From Pelobates cultripes (taxonomy: Eukaryota > Chordata > Amphibia > Anura > Pelobatidae), in the NCBI GenBank assembly GCA_933207985.1, contig OW240918.1, positions 22,058,688-22,122,687 on the forward strand: a DNA stretch of 64,000 nucleotides, written 5' to 3'. How positions within the stretch are numbered: position 1 is the stretch's first letter; every line of letters starts with the position of its first letter. A program made the translations under genes and the position numbers. This document shows, piece after piece, positions 20,791 through 33,250 of the stretch. The notes under the pieces were generated by a model. It was not told the DNA's origin. It saw nothing but the letters and a program-made list of their open reading frames with translations, and did not search any database.

Positions 20791-22017
20791 CCATTGGTTT
20801 TAATTCATTTTATGTTTGTTTTGTATATCCTAATTTATTTAATTATTTGTTTGGAAGAAAGGAACATAATGTATGCACAGTTTTTCCCTGGAGTACAAAG
20901 TGGGGCTTTCTCGTTTCCTAAGCATTGAGATGTGCTTTTATACCTCTATTATCCTGTAAGAGCAATTTGTATTAAAAAGTGGGGGGTTTTATCTGCCAAT
21001 TCTGTGCTATATATTTGCCTCATTTTTAATTTTATCTACACAATTTACTGGAAGAAGGTCGAAGAACCTATGTACTCAGTTTTGGGTGATATGCCTACTA
21101 GCAAATTACTTTGTGAGTATAATTATCCAAAGAATACATATTGGTGTACATACAATATATAGATATTTTGTGTGGTTGTCAAATTAGGTACTGTCCCTTA
21201 TAAACAGGAGTATAGAAATTTAAGATTGGGACATTTAAATTTACATTTCAATACCAATTATATTTCTTTAAGGATATAATGACTGGTAATGTCAACACTG
21301 TTATGAATATTTTACCAACTGAAATAATTGTTCACATAGTACATACATGACATTGAAGCGATAACAAATTTGACCAATCTATCACACTACAGAATATATC
21401 ATAAATTATGCATCACTATTATTTTAACCTGCTACCTTTTAAGTATTTCTGCATTTCGAACCACAAAATGAATAACCATTAGTAGGCTTAATGCATTTTT
21501 ACTGTGTAAATTGTCTAATTTTCTTTGTGGTGTAATCAGTTTCATCAATTACCATAGCAGCCTGTCTGAACTTATATTGTCTTCATCATTGTTTGAAAAA
21601 GAAATCAAATTTCCAATTATTTTATTCCATCTGGGTTAGTCTTTTCATTAAAAAATATAATATTATCATCAACACATTGATTTTTCAAAACAAGCTAACT
21701 CTAAAAAAATAAATCCCATTGCACCAAAAGGAAACAGAACATCAATTTTTTCTCCAAATTGCATAGAATTTCTTTTTCAGAACAATCATTTTAAATTCAT
21801 TGTATTCTACAGCTAATGTTCCAAGGTCGTTGGATGCTTATCAAGGTCAAAACACGATGTGGTACAATTTTCTAAATAAACCCATTAGCCTTTAGAACAA
21901 CTCTTTTACTGAAAGTCTTTTACTGAAAGCGTATAAAAACTGCATGTACATTGTAATAACATTATATTTTATCTTTCAGTTATTCTTATAATATTTCAGA
22001 ATAGCATGTTTTGGTTG
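20791..22017. other. No recognised gene
   Basis: AT-rich. The short frames at 20,713-21,162 are unremarkable. Confidence 0.4.
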
Positions 22018-22376
22018 CTAGAAAAACAGGCCCCCCCAACAGTCCCTATTTCAGGAAGTGAAGCGGCACTCATTTCCTCCCAGCCGGCTCCCGAACAGGA
22101 AGGGGCCCGGTGGTGCAGTTTAAGCACCACAGCGCCTGACCGGGCCCCTGCTGAAACATGCCCATCAAGTGGCCCACCCGGGAGCCACCTTAGTGTGTAT
22201 GGGCCACCGGGGAGCCTCCTTAGTGTGTGGGCCGGTGCGGCTCTGTGCAGCCTCACCTTCTTTTCCATGGGGGCTGCGCAAATCACAGGGCCCATGGGGC
22301 AGCTCCTCTGGGGCCCCCCAGGAGCAACTGGGCCCGGGGCAGCTGCCCCATTTGCCCTGCATTAAAGACGGCCCTG
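22018..22376. mobile_element. hAT-type non-autonomous element, right part
   Basis: GC-rich block in AT-rich surroundings. It ends GCATTAAAGACGGCCCTG (complement CAGGGCCGTCTTTAATGC), a hAT-type terminus. Inside, GGGCCCC runs alternate on both strands, and GTGTGTATGGGCCACCGGGG is a partial duplicate of the preceding unit. No left terminus is visible. The frames crossing it on both strands are composition artefacts. Confidence 0.45.
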
Positions 22377-22460
22377 GATATTGGGACAAGAAAGAGAGAC
22401 AGAGGGATTTGAATTTAAAATAGTGACTGTCCCTCCTAAACAGGGACACTTGGCAGGTGT
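22377..22460. repeat. Short interspersed repeat, copy 2
   Basis: Reverse-orientation relative of 2347-2436, judged by the shared translation MSLF(R/K)R. It abuts the hAT-type end. Confidence 0.5.
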
Positions 22461-23530
22461 GCTTAGAGTGCCCCTTTAACTCCCATATGCTGCATTTCTG
22501 GTTCTCCTCCTCAAGCCGCGGTTGGTTAACTCATGTAGACAATTAATCATAATCTTTTATGCATACAGAATGTGAGAGAGTGTATTCACTATTCAGTAAA
22601 ATGTGGTTAATTGACAATCTTACTGCTATATTTCAGCCAAAATAACTGCTTTTAAAAAGTCTCTGACTTTTTTTTACCAAATTTACTATTTTGGGTCTAT
22701 ATTTTGCTATTCTGTTCGCAAGTCACCACGATTCACAGTTTAGAGAATAACCCTCTATGAGACCCAGAACCAGAGAGCTAAGCAAGTGCACATGTTGGAC
22801 GTTAAAACCACCTGCCTTGAGTTTCTTTCTGGTCCCCATCAGTTGTCAAGTAAAAGCATATGTTTTTGTACATTTATTGGAAATACGATCCCATTTTTAA
22901 TACATTGACAGGATTCAATATACAAACTGCAAACAAAATTTTCCATATTATGGAGCTAATGCAGTTCTAAAACGACATCTGTGCAGGGATTATGTTGGCA
23001 TGCAACTCTAGCAGACATCTAAACACGTCTGAAAAATAAAAAGTTTGCTAGGTCCCAGAAACAGCCAGGAACAAGCGAAGTTCGCTTATTTATTTAGTGG
23101 GTGGGACAAAAAAAGCGTAAAGTACACATCGCTCTAGTTAACCATTTGGTTGCTGGCGGCGGTTTACGCAGGCTGTTTTATGTTTTCATTATTTGTTCTT
23201 ATTTTTATAATAACTGCCATATGAGAGCCGGTGAATTTATGATTTTTCTTTTGTATCAAGGAATTAATTATATTACTCAATAAACATTAAGTTTAGATAT
23301 AAGACCCACTGTGACTTTTAGGCTAAAATAAGCAAACTGGAAAATTGACAAATGTAGACGTCATCTGTGCATTATTTTCTGTAACCCATGGTTTAGAGTA
23401 GCAAACAGCACAACTCTGTCTCCCCATCTCTTCTGCTACCATATCACCATCGGGACAGAGGATTCAATTTGGTGCACGCCAGTGTAATAAATGTAATAAA
23501 CAAATACATTTATTTATAACACTTAGTGTT
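22461..23530. other. No recognised gene
   Basis: Nothing recognised beyond AT-rich single-copy-looking sequence. Confidence 0.4.
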
Positions 23531-24868
23531 CTATAGTTGTTTTAGAGCTTGGGCCCCCCATTACCGTAAAAAAAAAAAATGTAAATGTATATATATTACT
23601 CACCCCCTAATCTAATATCACGATCGCCTTCTCTGTGCAGCCCCATTTAGCTTCCAGGAGATCGTTTCTAGATCTCCTTTAGAATCAATGATGCTGCACA
23701 GATAGACAGTTTTGTATTCCTAACACCATAGTGTTTCTTTAATTCAGCCTCTCTCCCAATAATGATATGCTGGAAGACGAGCTAGGCAGGGGGAGAGCTA
23801 TCTGCATTTGCCCTGGGGAGGGCGACTATAAACACATAGCCCGATTTGAGACAAAATCAGCAAACCCCACTCCCTTTCTTAAATCCAAGAAAAAAGTTTT
23901 TTACTAATATTGCAAGAATTAGAATGCAATAGTAATAAAATAATACAATTAAGTAATAAAGTTTAATATCGTGCTGTGAGGAAGCAGCCCATAATCCTCT
24001 CTGTACTAGTGGGGCAGGGGACAGTTAGCCCCCTGCCCCCTTCAAGCCCTCCCCTGATTATGTCTCCTAACTCCTCTCTGAATTAGTGGGAGCAGCTGCA
24101 AATACCAGCTGCTACCAGGGAGTGTAACTCCCAGCAATCTCAGGCAAATCCAGACATGCCCTGAGCTTTACCTCTAACTAAAAACCATAAACTGTAAAAA
24201 ATAAAAATCATGTGACATAAAAGATACATAACATTCTAAACCACGGTAAGGTTTCTGAAGAAAGTGAACAAAGTATTGACATTATTTTTCGATAATATGC
24301 ACTTGTATATGTTGGGGTTTTATGTGTTTTGTATAAAATAAAAAATTAAGTCCAGATAAAATTATGGATGAAACATTTAGAGATGCAGTCTGTGTAGTAC
24401 AAACTGAAATTAATTTTACTTTAATCCAAGCCAGCGGCATACCGAAGGAATGCAGTGATGGACGTGTCTGCAAGAACTAGTCTCTAACGATGATTCAAAT
24501 ATTTGTAGCCATATTTTATCAGTAATTCACTACAGTCCTCATTTGAAGTTCATTTGTCTTTCTCGGTTAAATTTAAATGTTTATCATATGTCAGTCCCAT
24601 GGATAATGCTTCATTTGCATATTTTGCCAGACAAACCCAGCTTCTCATGAATGTGGATGAGAGAGACAGCCTGCTACAGAGCAAGAGGGAACTAGAAAAA
24701 TGTTCCCATTAGCCTGCCCTTTTCATTGCTGTCTATGTTATTTACCAATTTACTGTGAATTGGGGGGGAATGTAAATATTGGCCAAAGAAGACAAAAGAT
24801 TAGGCCGTCTTGTCCTAAAAATGAAGATTTCACATTATTAAGTGTTCTTACATAGCAAGACCACTTAA
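23531..24868. other. No gene; possible old repeat at the left
   Basis: 23,620-23,745 carries phrases (GTATTCCTAACACCATAGTG) similar to those at 6,975 and 28,095, suggesting a diverged member of the same repeat. The rest is unremarkable. Confidence 0.3.
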
Positions 24869-24884
24869 TGTTATTTCACATATA

Positions 24885-24925
<41 letters not shown>

Positions 24926-25078
24926 GTTATTTCACATATATATTATTATTATTATTATTATTATTATATGTTATTTCACATATATATTATATTATTATTA
25001 TTATTGTTATGTTATTTTACATATATATTATATTATTATTATTATTATACAACATATAATAATATAATTATAATATAT
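24869..25078. repeat. (TTA)n array with higher-order units
   Basis: TTATTTCACATATATATTAT followed by a TTA run occurs three times, and a fourth diverged copy has TTATTTTACATATATATTAT. The array therefore consists of four compound units rather than one plain triplet run. Confidence 0.85.
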
Positions 25079-25139
25079 AATTATAGCCAAATTTAGCACC
25101 CTAACTCCTCCCACAGTTTTTACACTACATAGACAGTAA

Positions 25140-25700
25140 TATACGAAACGTGCGGATTGTTCCCGATCGGATTGCTATTACTTTGTGGAACGTTTCGCCG
25201 AATGGTTCACAAAATATCGTCATTCTTGTGGCGAAATTGGTCCCATAGGAATGAATGGCAAAATGTTCAAAACTAGAGTGGGAGCTGGCAAAAGCTGAAA
25301 AATCAGGACATGATTTCTAAACTGCCACCTACACAAATCTTATATCAAAACGTTTAGCTATCCCTGCTGCCACTAAAAATGTCCACGGCTAAGCCATAGT
25401 CCTGATAGTTTTCACAATATGACTATTTGTTTGCAACTCATGCCGTCCATTGACATTCATTGAAACTCCACTCTAGCCAGCTCAAATTTGAAGGGCAATT
25501 TCTAAACTGCGACTGTGCCTTCATTTTTAATATTTCAAAGACATACTATGCATCAAAATGTAGGTCTGGGTCTCACAATATAAAGCTCTTCGCTGTAGGA
25601 TTTATAGTTTTTAAAATAAGACCGTTTGAAAATGGCAACCGCCAAAATACTCTGACCTGTGCCAGGCTGGAGCAACAAGTGATGTCATAGACAGGGCCTT
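25140..25700. repeat. Probable interspersed repeat
   Basis: Begins with CpG-containing palindromic phrases (CGAAACGTGCGGA, GGAACGTTTCGCCGAATGG) that differ from the AT-rich surroundings. No coding frame makes sense and the ends are undefined. Confidence 0.3.
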
Positions 25701-25952
25701 TTGTACATCTGCTAATGTTTTTATAAATGTATGGTTTAATGTAACTGTGAAGTTGCAAAAGAGTAATCAGTCACGAGCTATTAACAGTTTAAGTGATACG
25801 CTTTTATGAAGAAGTGGGTTTTTAATGATTTTTTGAAGGAGTAGAGACGGGGTGAGCATCTAACATTTAATTACTGACAATTCATGCCCCTGCATGTATG
25901 TAGTAAATTACACTATCAAGGCTATTTAGGGCTAAGCTCCAATTGTAGCATA

Positions 25953-26520
25953 TTAAAGGGACATTCCACTGCCCAAATAAAATAAAAATAAAAAAAGGGC
26001 CTGGAGTGACCATTTCAATTTGAATGAAAAAAATTAGGTAGACATATCTGATCTGCAAAACCCCATTTAATCTCGTTGGTGAATTCTTAAATAGTGATCC
26101 GGTTCATATTTTTACCCAGAACCAACTGTACCTTATACAGGTATGCCTGTTTTATTTACATATTGTTATCTTAATGTGATCTTACCGTGACTTTTTTTAA
26201 AAAGTGTGTTCGGTTATGTAACGAGGCACCCACCATGCTTTATCTACTTTAACTTAAAGCGGCACTGTCATGGCATCTGGGTTCTTTAAACTCCCTCCTG
26301 ACTCCACTACATTTTATTGTCTCCCTAGCCCCCCCCCCCCTCCCAATGCCCCTGGGCCCCCATTTCACCTTTTTAAAAATGTTATTTTATGCACGGACTT
26401 AGATCCTGGGTACTGTCATCTTTGTGTGGGCAGACGAAGGCACCGCAGGGCACGTTATCTGCCCACACTAGATAGCGCTGTGAAATTCCAGCGCATGCCC
26501 AGTTAAACACGTCAGAAAGA
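25953..26520. mobile_element. Two TTAA-started MITE-like segments
   Basis: TTAAAGGGACATTCCACTGC begins at 25,953 and TTAAAGCGGCACTGTCATGG at 26,254. The second includes a C-rich run at 26,328-26,343. Both start with the TTAA-A-GGGACA style edge seen elsewhere in the window. The right ends are not resolved. Confidence 0.35.
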
Positions 26521-27395
26521 TAAATAAAGGAATAGAAATTTCTAAAGCACTAGAGATTATTAATACAAAGAAACTAGTCCTGCGTTCAAACTCCCATTAC
26601 TCCTGGACGGCAGCAATGACTATAGTACACATCAGCCAAAATACATATAGTAAAAACCAAAGGAAAAAAGTTACCTGCGCTCTTTCCACATCCTTATGTA
26701 TTTTTAAACAAATGGAGGTTTTTAGTTACCTCTAATGGCCATGAGAGGTGTTACCTCTTAGGTGGGTCCTAACGCTAACCATTCCTCCATTTGTTTAAAA
26801 ATAATTTGATTTGGGGGGGTTTAAAGTTTGAAAAAGTGTGTTGTTTTTTGTTTTTTTTTCATAATATTTTATAATTGCTTTTATAGTAAATTATATGAAA
26901 TGTTGAAAATAATAGTCTCTTTAGAAAGACTATTTAATGGCGAGAAAAACTATATATAATATGTGTGGGTGCAGTAAATGAGTAAGAGGAACATTACAGC
27001 TAAACACAAACACCACAGAAATGTAAAATCCGCCCTGGTTCTTAACGGGAAGAAAATTGAAAAGCGGTCTGGTCACTAAGGGGTTAAACTACAATAAATG
27101 TGTTTCTTGTTCTAAATTACATTTTAGTTGCATAAATTGTTATCAGTAAGTCACCTAAAATTTCTCAGAACATCCTCGCCCCTGGCCACTCCCCCAATAA
27201 CACCCCTACAATTAAAGTGTCCCTCTTTTTCTATTTGAAATGTTGAAAGGCATGCAGCAACATTTCCCATCCAGATACTCAGGTCTATGTTTGAAAATGA
27301 CTTTGAATTCTCTGTTTATTGAATAACCCTGTTATTGTTGTGTTCTAGACCAGATCAAGTGTCTGCCTGAGTATCTGCCCCTGTCCAGATTTTTA
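26521..27395. other. No recognised gene; possible half MITE
   Basis: GGTCACTAAGGGGTTAAAC at about 27,071 resembles one arm of the palindromic MITE at 9076. The remainder is unremarkable. Confidence 0.3.
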
Positions 27396-27760
27396 AAGTG
27401 AGATGCGTGCACGCTGAAGAAATCACACTGACAACAAGTTCAGATAAATGAAAACTTTGAAGTGTTTATTGGGCACGGACACAGCCCTTTAAAAAGGCAA
27501 AAGAATGCATCGTGTGCAAATATTAAGTATAAACTTTTAACTGGCTAAGTGTAAGTGTTTTATCTTGATGTACTTCCTCCAAGATGTGATGTCATCATCA
27601 TCTTAGGTGTAGCTCCGGATGGAGACGCCATCTTGTTACGCGAGGGTCTTCGTCGATCGGAGGGGGTACTCTAGCGGCCATTTTGAGTACGGAATGAGCA
27701 CAGGTACATATAACAAATAGACATTTTACCTATGTTTATTTCTATCCATCACCGTTGCAT
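27396..27760 (-). other. Possible LTR-like segment on the minus strand
   Basis: On the complement, GCCCAATAAACACTTCAAAG places a polyadenylation signal (plus-strand TTTATT at 27,465-27,470) ahead of a T-rich stretch, like an R-U5 region. CpG-richer sequence (27,600-27,700) lies on the would-be U3 side. I found no terminal repeats or target duplication. Confidence 0.2.
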
Positions 27761-28118
27761 AATGCAACCTATAGTTGCGGTGACTCAGACAGCTACTAGA
27801 GGGATTTCCTGAGTTCAGTCCTGCAAAGAGTGCAGGACAAACGTTTGGCGTCTCCACGCTCTGCACGAAGACGTTGAACACTCACTGTAGATTTACTTTG
27901 CGTCAATGGATCTTTATGAGGAGATAATGATTAGCACAGTGCTCCTTAGCCTCTCAATGCTTCTCAGCCAATCGGAGCAGGGCAAGTGCAGCAGACGAGC
28001 ATGCTAGCCAAATAATGGTAAGTAAAATGCTTTATTGATTCCATTTGAGAGAAGCCCAATAATCCAAATAGTTGTAACAACACTCTAGCATTAGGAATAA
28101 ATGTTCATATTCTTAACC

Positions 28119-28172
28119 CGTGTTCCTTTAAGGAATGGTCTAGCTCGTGTTCCTTTAAGGAATGGTCTAGCT
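28119..28172. repeat. Exact 27-bp tandem duplication
   Basis: CGTGTTCCTTTAAGGAATGG plus TCTAGCT occurs at 28,119-28,145 and again at 28,146-28,172 without a mismatch. Confidence 0.9.
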
Positions 28173-28976
28173 CTAATCTATTATAGCGAATTATAAACTT
28201 GCATGAATCATAATACCCCAATGTCTGCTTAAAGCACATGCATATGTTTTTTTAATTTGCTAAATTATAAAATAATATTTACTCTGTCTTCTATGTGTGG
28301 GGTAACAATTAACATCCCAGGAAACTTAGGAGAAATTGAAATAGTATCTAAGCCATTTTATCAATTTCCTGGTATTATTGCTAAAAAACAATTTGTCATC
28401 TTAAGAATTTCTCATAATTTATGGCGATGCAAGAGATAAGTGACACATTTGAAAAATGAATTGCTTTTATTTGGCTGCAAGTTTTAAGTCAGTTGTGCAT
28501 GAATACATTTTTCGATTATGAAATAATCTGCGCTTGGTACCTTCTATTTCCTTGGCTGAATCCTCTGTCTTTAGTTATTCAAGCCAAGTTATCATCACTG
28601 AGCAGAATGTTCTTGTTTTCTGTTCCCAGTGCAGACCTCAATGTTTTCATAGTCAATTAAAAAAGTATAGTGTAGATCCTGAAAAAGACAGCTGCTTAGA
28701 CAGGAGTCTCTTGTACCATAATGCATCTCTCTTGATTCTAGAACAGACATGATTAGCAAAAGAGAGAAAAAAACATAAAAGATTTTACTTTCTTAAAGGG
28801 AAATAAATATGAAACCATTTCCTAGAGCTGTTGATTGCAGGACAAGTAACCAAGCATTAGGCTGATAACAGCTATGTCCATTTCTCTTTCTTGGTCTTAT
28901 AACAAGAGTGCCTGATGGTTATCTTCACAGTAATTTCAGATGCTGCTTCATGTTTCCATTCAATATCAATGCATGG
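28173..28976. other. No recognised gene
   Basis: AT-rich. The 60- and 72-codon frames at 28,257 and 28,534 have no recognisable features. Confidence 0.4.
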
Positions 28977-28984
28977 GTTCTGGT

Positions 28985-29133
28985 CAGTGGCGTACACATG
29001 ACCCATGGGGCCCCGGTGCGAAAATTGATCCGTGGGCCCCCCCCCGCGCGCGGGCCGCAACACATGGTGGTGGGCACCTGGTCGCAGGGGTTACAGGGCT
29101 GCGACCCCTGCGACCGCGGTATGTACGCCACTG
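28985..29133. mobile_element. 149-bp hAT-type MITE with exact 8-bp target duplication
   Basis: The left end CAGTGGCGTACA is matched exactly by the complement of the right end TGTACGCCACTG. GTTCTGGT precedes it (28,977-28,984) and follows it (29,134-29,141), a perfect 8-bp duplication, the size made by hAT transposases. The interior is GC-rich, with a run of C and CGCGCGCG, and has no coding capacity. Confidence 0.9.
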
Positions 29134-29141
29134 GTTCTGGT

Positions 29142-29867
29142 ACACATTCATACGTGCATGTGTGAAAAATAAACTTTATATATTAACCTTTTTGGTTTGG
29201 CCCTTGTACTATGCACATTCCTCGGGTAAAGGTAGGACAAACCATGTAATAATGCTTAGATATTTGGCAGTTACGTGATTAAAACTGTTAGTAAGAAATG
29301 GACAGGAAAGAAAGGGTTAAATATGTTTGCAATTAAAGTAATTAAAGTAATTAAATTAGTCTTTGGTAGGGCCATAGTGTTAAAGACTAGAATGGAGCAT
29401 CCTTTCAAAACAGCAACATTGTATCACCTGTTCACATGGTTTATTTACCCTTTAAAGGTTTGAATATTGCACAGGGGTTCAAAGGTTAATAAGTATAAAA
29501 AGTAGGGTTATTCACAGGGCCTGATTTGCCACAAAGCAGGCAGGAGGAGGGAGCGGCACGGCTGATGGGTAGTTCAAAGATCTCCCTCACTAGCCAGCCC
29601 ATTCTCCTCCTGTGTGGCCAAGTGTGATGGAGAGATTTCCACGGTTGGCCCCTGAAGAGCCGACGATGAATAAAGAGTTGTGCACTCGTTCTCACTCTCC
29701 TCTGAAGACAGTGTCAGAGCCCACTGCAATGCTCTGATAGATTTATCTCCTATTCCACGCTCCTATTCTCCCATTACAGCCCCTGTTGCCCCACTACAGC
29801 CCATGTCACCCCAGTATAGCCCCAATCACCCTATTATACTTACTGTCCATCCCACAATAGTCCCTAT
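29142..29867. other. No recognised gene
   Basis: 29,510-29,660 is GC-richer and may be an old repeat. The C-rich stretch 29,740-29,860 carries imperfect repeats of CCCATTACAGCCC type. Confidence 0.3.
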
Positions 29868-29969
29868 CAGGGCTGCCATCAGAAATTTGGTATCCCTGAC
29901 ACAGCTCAAGGTATGGGCCCCCGAGGCCCACCCGTGATTCCATACACAGTGCTCTCCCCTAAGTCTGCC

Positions 29970-30075
29970 CACAAGGATGCAGTGTGTTTGTGTAGTGGAT
30001 GCTGTGTATGTGTTTGCGTAGTGGATGCAGTGTGTGTAAAGTGGAGGCAGTGTGTGTGTAGTGGATGATGTGTGT
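29970..30075. repeat. GTGTAGTGGATG minisatellite
   Basis: Imperfect units of GTGTAGTGGATGCAGTGT type. Confidence 0.8.
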
Positions 30076-30428
30076 AGTGGACGGGGGAGGGGGTGCAAAA
30101 GTTTCAGAGAGCTTCTGGAAGCTGAAGATCACACTGGTCCTCCTCTTCACTATGATGCCGGGGGACTGCAAGGGCAGTGGAACTAACATATAGAGAGCCC
30201 TGGTGCTAGAACTTTTTTGCCCCCTCTCCCCCCAACTCAACAGGGATCAAAATGTAGGTCCCCATCTGTCATACATGATGCAAGTCCCAGAATGCTTTGC
30301 CAGCTGGGGATCTAATATTTGCCCATCCTTGCAAGGTTGTATTTAGCACTGAACATGTTTTTGTATGGAGTATGTGTGTGTGAATGTTGGTATTTGTAAG
30401 TAGGCGTGCATTTGTGTGTAGTGTATAC

Positions 30429-30765
30429 ACACACACACACTGATGCACATGCACTCTGACACACATACAAATACACAGACACACAGACTGACATACATGC
30501 ATATACACACACAGACACACCAACACACAGTTACACACACAGATACACACACTGACACACAGTTACACACACATGCACACACTGACACATACCTACATAT
30601 ACAGATACAGACACTGACAGATACATACAGACACACAGATACACACACTGACAGATACACACAGACACAAACACAGAAACATATACACACAGAGGTACAC
30701 ACATACATTCAGGTACGCACAGACACACAGATACATGCACAGACACACTAACACACACATGCTGG
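30429..30765. repeat. CA-rich minisatellite
   Basis: Irregular units such as ACACACAGATACACACACTG and ACAGACACA. The long frames on both strands are artefacts. Confidence 0.9.
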
Positions 30766-31499
30766 TCATTTGTTTTAGCCACCATCATGTTTCTTACCTT
30801 TTTGGTTGCAGGAGGGTGGCCTCTGCTGGCTGGGGCTGTTGTATGCCCCCTCCACTCTGCCTTGCCCTCTGCCTCCTCCCTTCCTCGCAGGTGTTAGGAG
30901 GAAGTGACCAACGCTTACTTTCTCCCAGAACTGCCATGATCATTAAAGGGGCCCAGTCATGCTATCAGAGAGCCACAGAGCACAACTGGGCCCCTTAAGA
31001 CATGTGCCCATATGGTGGCCCTAAGTGCCACAAAGTCAGCTATGCTTTAATTTCAGCTACTTTTGCCTTAAAAAGGAAATCCACTATGAATTCTCAACAA
31101 CTATCATTTTAGTGAATAACCCTTTCAGTCTCAGAATGATGGGTGTAAAACGTGTAACACTACTATTACATAGACAAGTTAAATAATTACAGTTGCTAAA
31201 TTATTCATAGACAGTGCAGGGTTTCTATAGGTGCAATGGGCCATTTACAAGCCTTATGTCCCCCACACAAGCTAATTCCCTGTCTAACGATGGGTAATTA
31301 TTAGTGGAGTTATAGCAGTAGTAACTAAACAATAGTAATTGTGGTATTAATTTAATCTCCATATACAGGCAGAAGGAGATTTTTGTTCTTCACATTTTAG
31401 TTGTCATATATTGCTAAATCTTTGCAAAAAGAATTTCTCACTTAGATAGCCAAACCTTATTTTGCAGATAGGACATATCCACTTCCTTTATATAATAAA

Positions 31500-31750
31500 G
31501 CTATTAAGGAAGTTAAAAAGGTGAATCGGAAAAAATTATTACACAATAACCAAAGAGACGGTTATGTTCCTCTTATTAAGAGAAGCAATTGTTTTAAAAA
31601 AAAAAGTTTATAGAACGTATCGTCACTTGTTACTAGGGGATAGGAACCTGAAATCATTTTTCCCACCAAGAACAAAAAGATTCTTTTTTTGCTTGGCTAA
31701 GAATAACGAGAGTTACAATCCAGGGCATCTTCAAGCTGGTACCCCCTAAC
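31500..31750 (+). pseudogene. Probable Penelope-like element fragment (region between RT and endonuclease)
   Basis: From 31,500 the frame reads AIKEVKKVNRKKLLHNN then VPLIKRSN, stopping in an A-run. In the next frame (from 31,564) it continues YRTYRHLLLGDRNLKSFFPP and CLAKNN. The order NR-x-x-LL, a Pro-Leu (I/T)-x-(Y/S)-N, a (K/R)H-x-x-L-x-x-D-x-x-L and a basic (R/C)-x-A-x-N segment resembles the connector of Penelope-like polyproteins. The match is by pattern only. A single frameshift in poly-A separates the halves. Confidence 0.4.
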
Positions 31751-33250
31751 CCTATGCCCTCTACATAACTCTAACCATAAAATGATCTAAGACACCAGCT
31801 CTAATAATTAAATCTTCCTGATCCTAGCCTTGGCCTAACTTTAACCTAACTTCCGCAATGCCCCACTAAACTAACCTTATCTTGGTAGTAGTGTTGTCAT
31901 AAGCTGAGATGTTAAATACTCTGATGCACATCTTGATGGAAACATTCAAAATGTATAAATGTAATGGGTCAAATGTCTTTGATAACCCCAATACTTACAT
32001 CTGCTGTTACAATATAAGAATGGCGGCTGAATTACATAATGTTCCACTTGTTGGACTCAGGTCAGAACACTGGTTTGGCAACAGTGCTAGGAGATTACGA
32101 AAGACGCTCCCAAATACCAGTTGTGTGAGGGTCAAACTGTTGACATTGGGTAAAGTCTGCAACCACTGGAAAGAAGTAAGGCTTTGTGTGTTGAGAGTTT
32201 TAATTTGCAGAAAAATCTTACGATGATCTTTCTGAATTGTCAAAATATCTTCCTGAATGTCAATGATCAACACAAGTCTTGCTCACATCACCTTGTGACA
32301 CGTTTGACCTTCAGTCTCTCAAAACTTTATCTATGCAGAACAAAATGACCACATTGAAATGCTAGACTTTGGATGGATTTAGCTATAGATTACAAACCAA
32401 TGTGCTTAACAAGAGAGGAGTAAGAAAAGCCTTAAACCAGTAGAGTTACAGACTTCTCACCCTCAGGATACTCACCGCAGCTAAAATATTCTTTTCATTG
32501 CTTTCCTCAGCATTTTATTTAATTCAGTTCCTCTAGTGAGCATTGCATACATTGATTGAATGATTCATTTTTTTTCTCAATTCTGAGGAAATGGCTCACA
32601 TGTTGAGTCATCATTGCTGTACGCAACCCTTTAGGGTTCCACGAAAACAGAAAATTCATGTCAAGTAATACTTTTAGAACTTACTGACTAGAGTTTCCCA
32701 TACTTTGCTCTACAGAATTTACTATAAAGCAAAGAGTTTAATTTACTTTGCTTTATAGAATGTACTAGTTTCCTATACTATCCTCTGTAGAACATAGACT
32801 GCAATTTCAGATTCTTTGCTTTTGTTAGAAACATTTTGCGACTGTGTTATACAACTGACCGATACAGATCTGAATAACATGTATAAGACCCAAATGCCCA
32901 GCTTAAGACACAGAATTAAATAATTCTGAATAAAATTCCATTTTGGATTTTGTGTGCAACAATTTGATTTAAGCAGGAAGAATGGTTATAAGACAAGAGG
33001 CAGCCACACATAATCTGCCATGATGGTCATGGGTATGTAATCATATCTGGGATTTCTTGCCAAAATATTCCTGTTTTATTGGATTAAAGGAAACAAAATT
33101 AAGTTGTGTGGTGTTTGTGGTTAATGTATTAGTCACACCATTGAGCCACAGAGTTAGATTGGCATGAAATGTGTGGTCAGGATTACTGGAAAGCAAAATA
33201 CTGATGGACCCTCCTCCTGTATAGTCTTTAGAAGGGGCCCCCATACATTG
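31751..33250. other. No recognised gene
   Basis: AT-rich. The overlapping opposite-strand frames at 31,909-32,273 have no recognisable domain. Confidence 0.4.

Larger units (their letters stand above)
29868..31022. mobile_element. Transposon-like element with GT and CA minisatellites
   Basis: The left end CAGGGCTGCCATCAGAAATT is partly mirrored by the complement of the right end (TAGGGCCACCATATGGGC). No target duplication is evident. The interior has two simple-repeat blocks of opposite strand sense. There is no coding sequence. Confidence 0.4.

Noticed and set aside
22006..22449. Overlapping 84-119-codon frames on both strands
   Set aside because: GC-rich, stop-poor hAT-type repeat; four overlapping frames in five phases cannot all be coding and none has a domain.
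27396..27760. Complete minus-strand LTR
   Set aside because: AATAAA and an R-U5-like layout are visible, but I could not find TG...CA ends or a target duplication, so only a low-confidence note is kept.
27890..28020. Possible exon with splice-like GGTAAGT near 28,018
   Set aside because: The sequence resembles a dispersed repeat shared with 2,560-2,660 and 6,970-7,310. A lone donor-like motif is not evidence of an exon.
30269..30788. Cys/Val-rich and His/Thr-rich frames over the CA array
   Set aside because: Simple-repeat translations; Cys spacing is an artefact of TGTGTG codons and not a zinc-binding domain.
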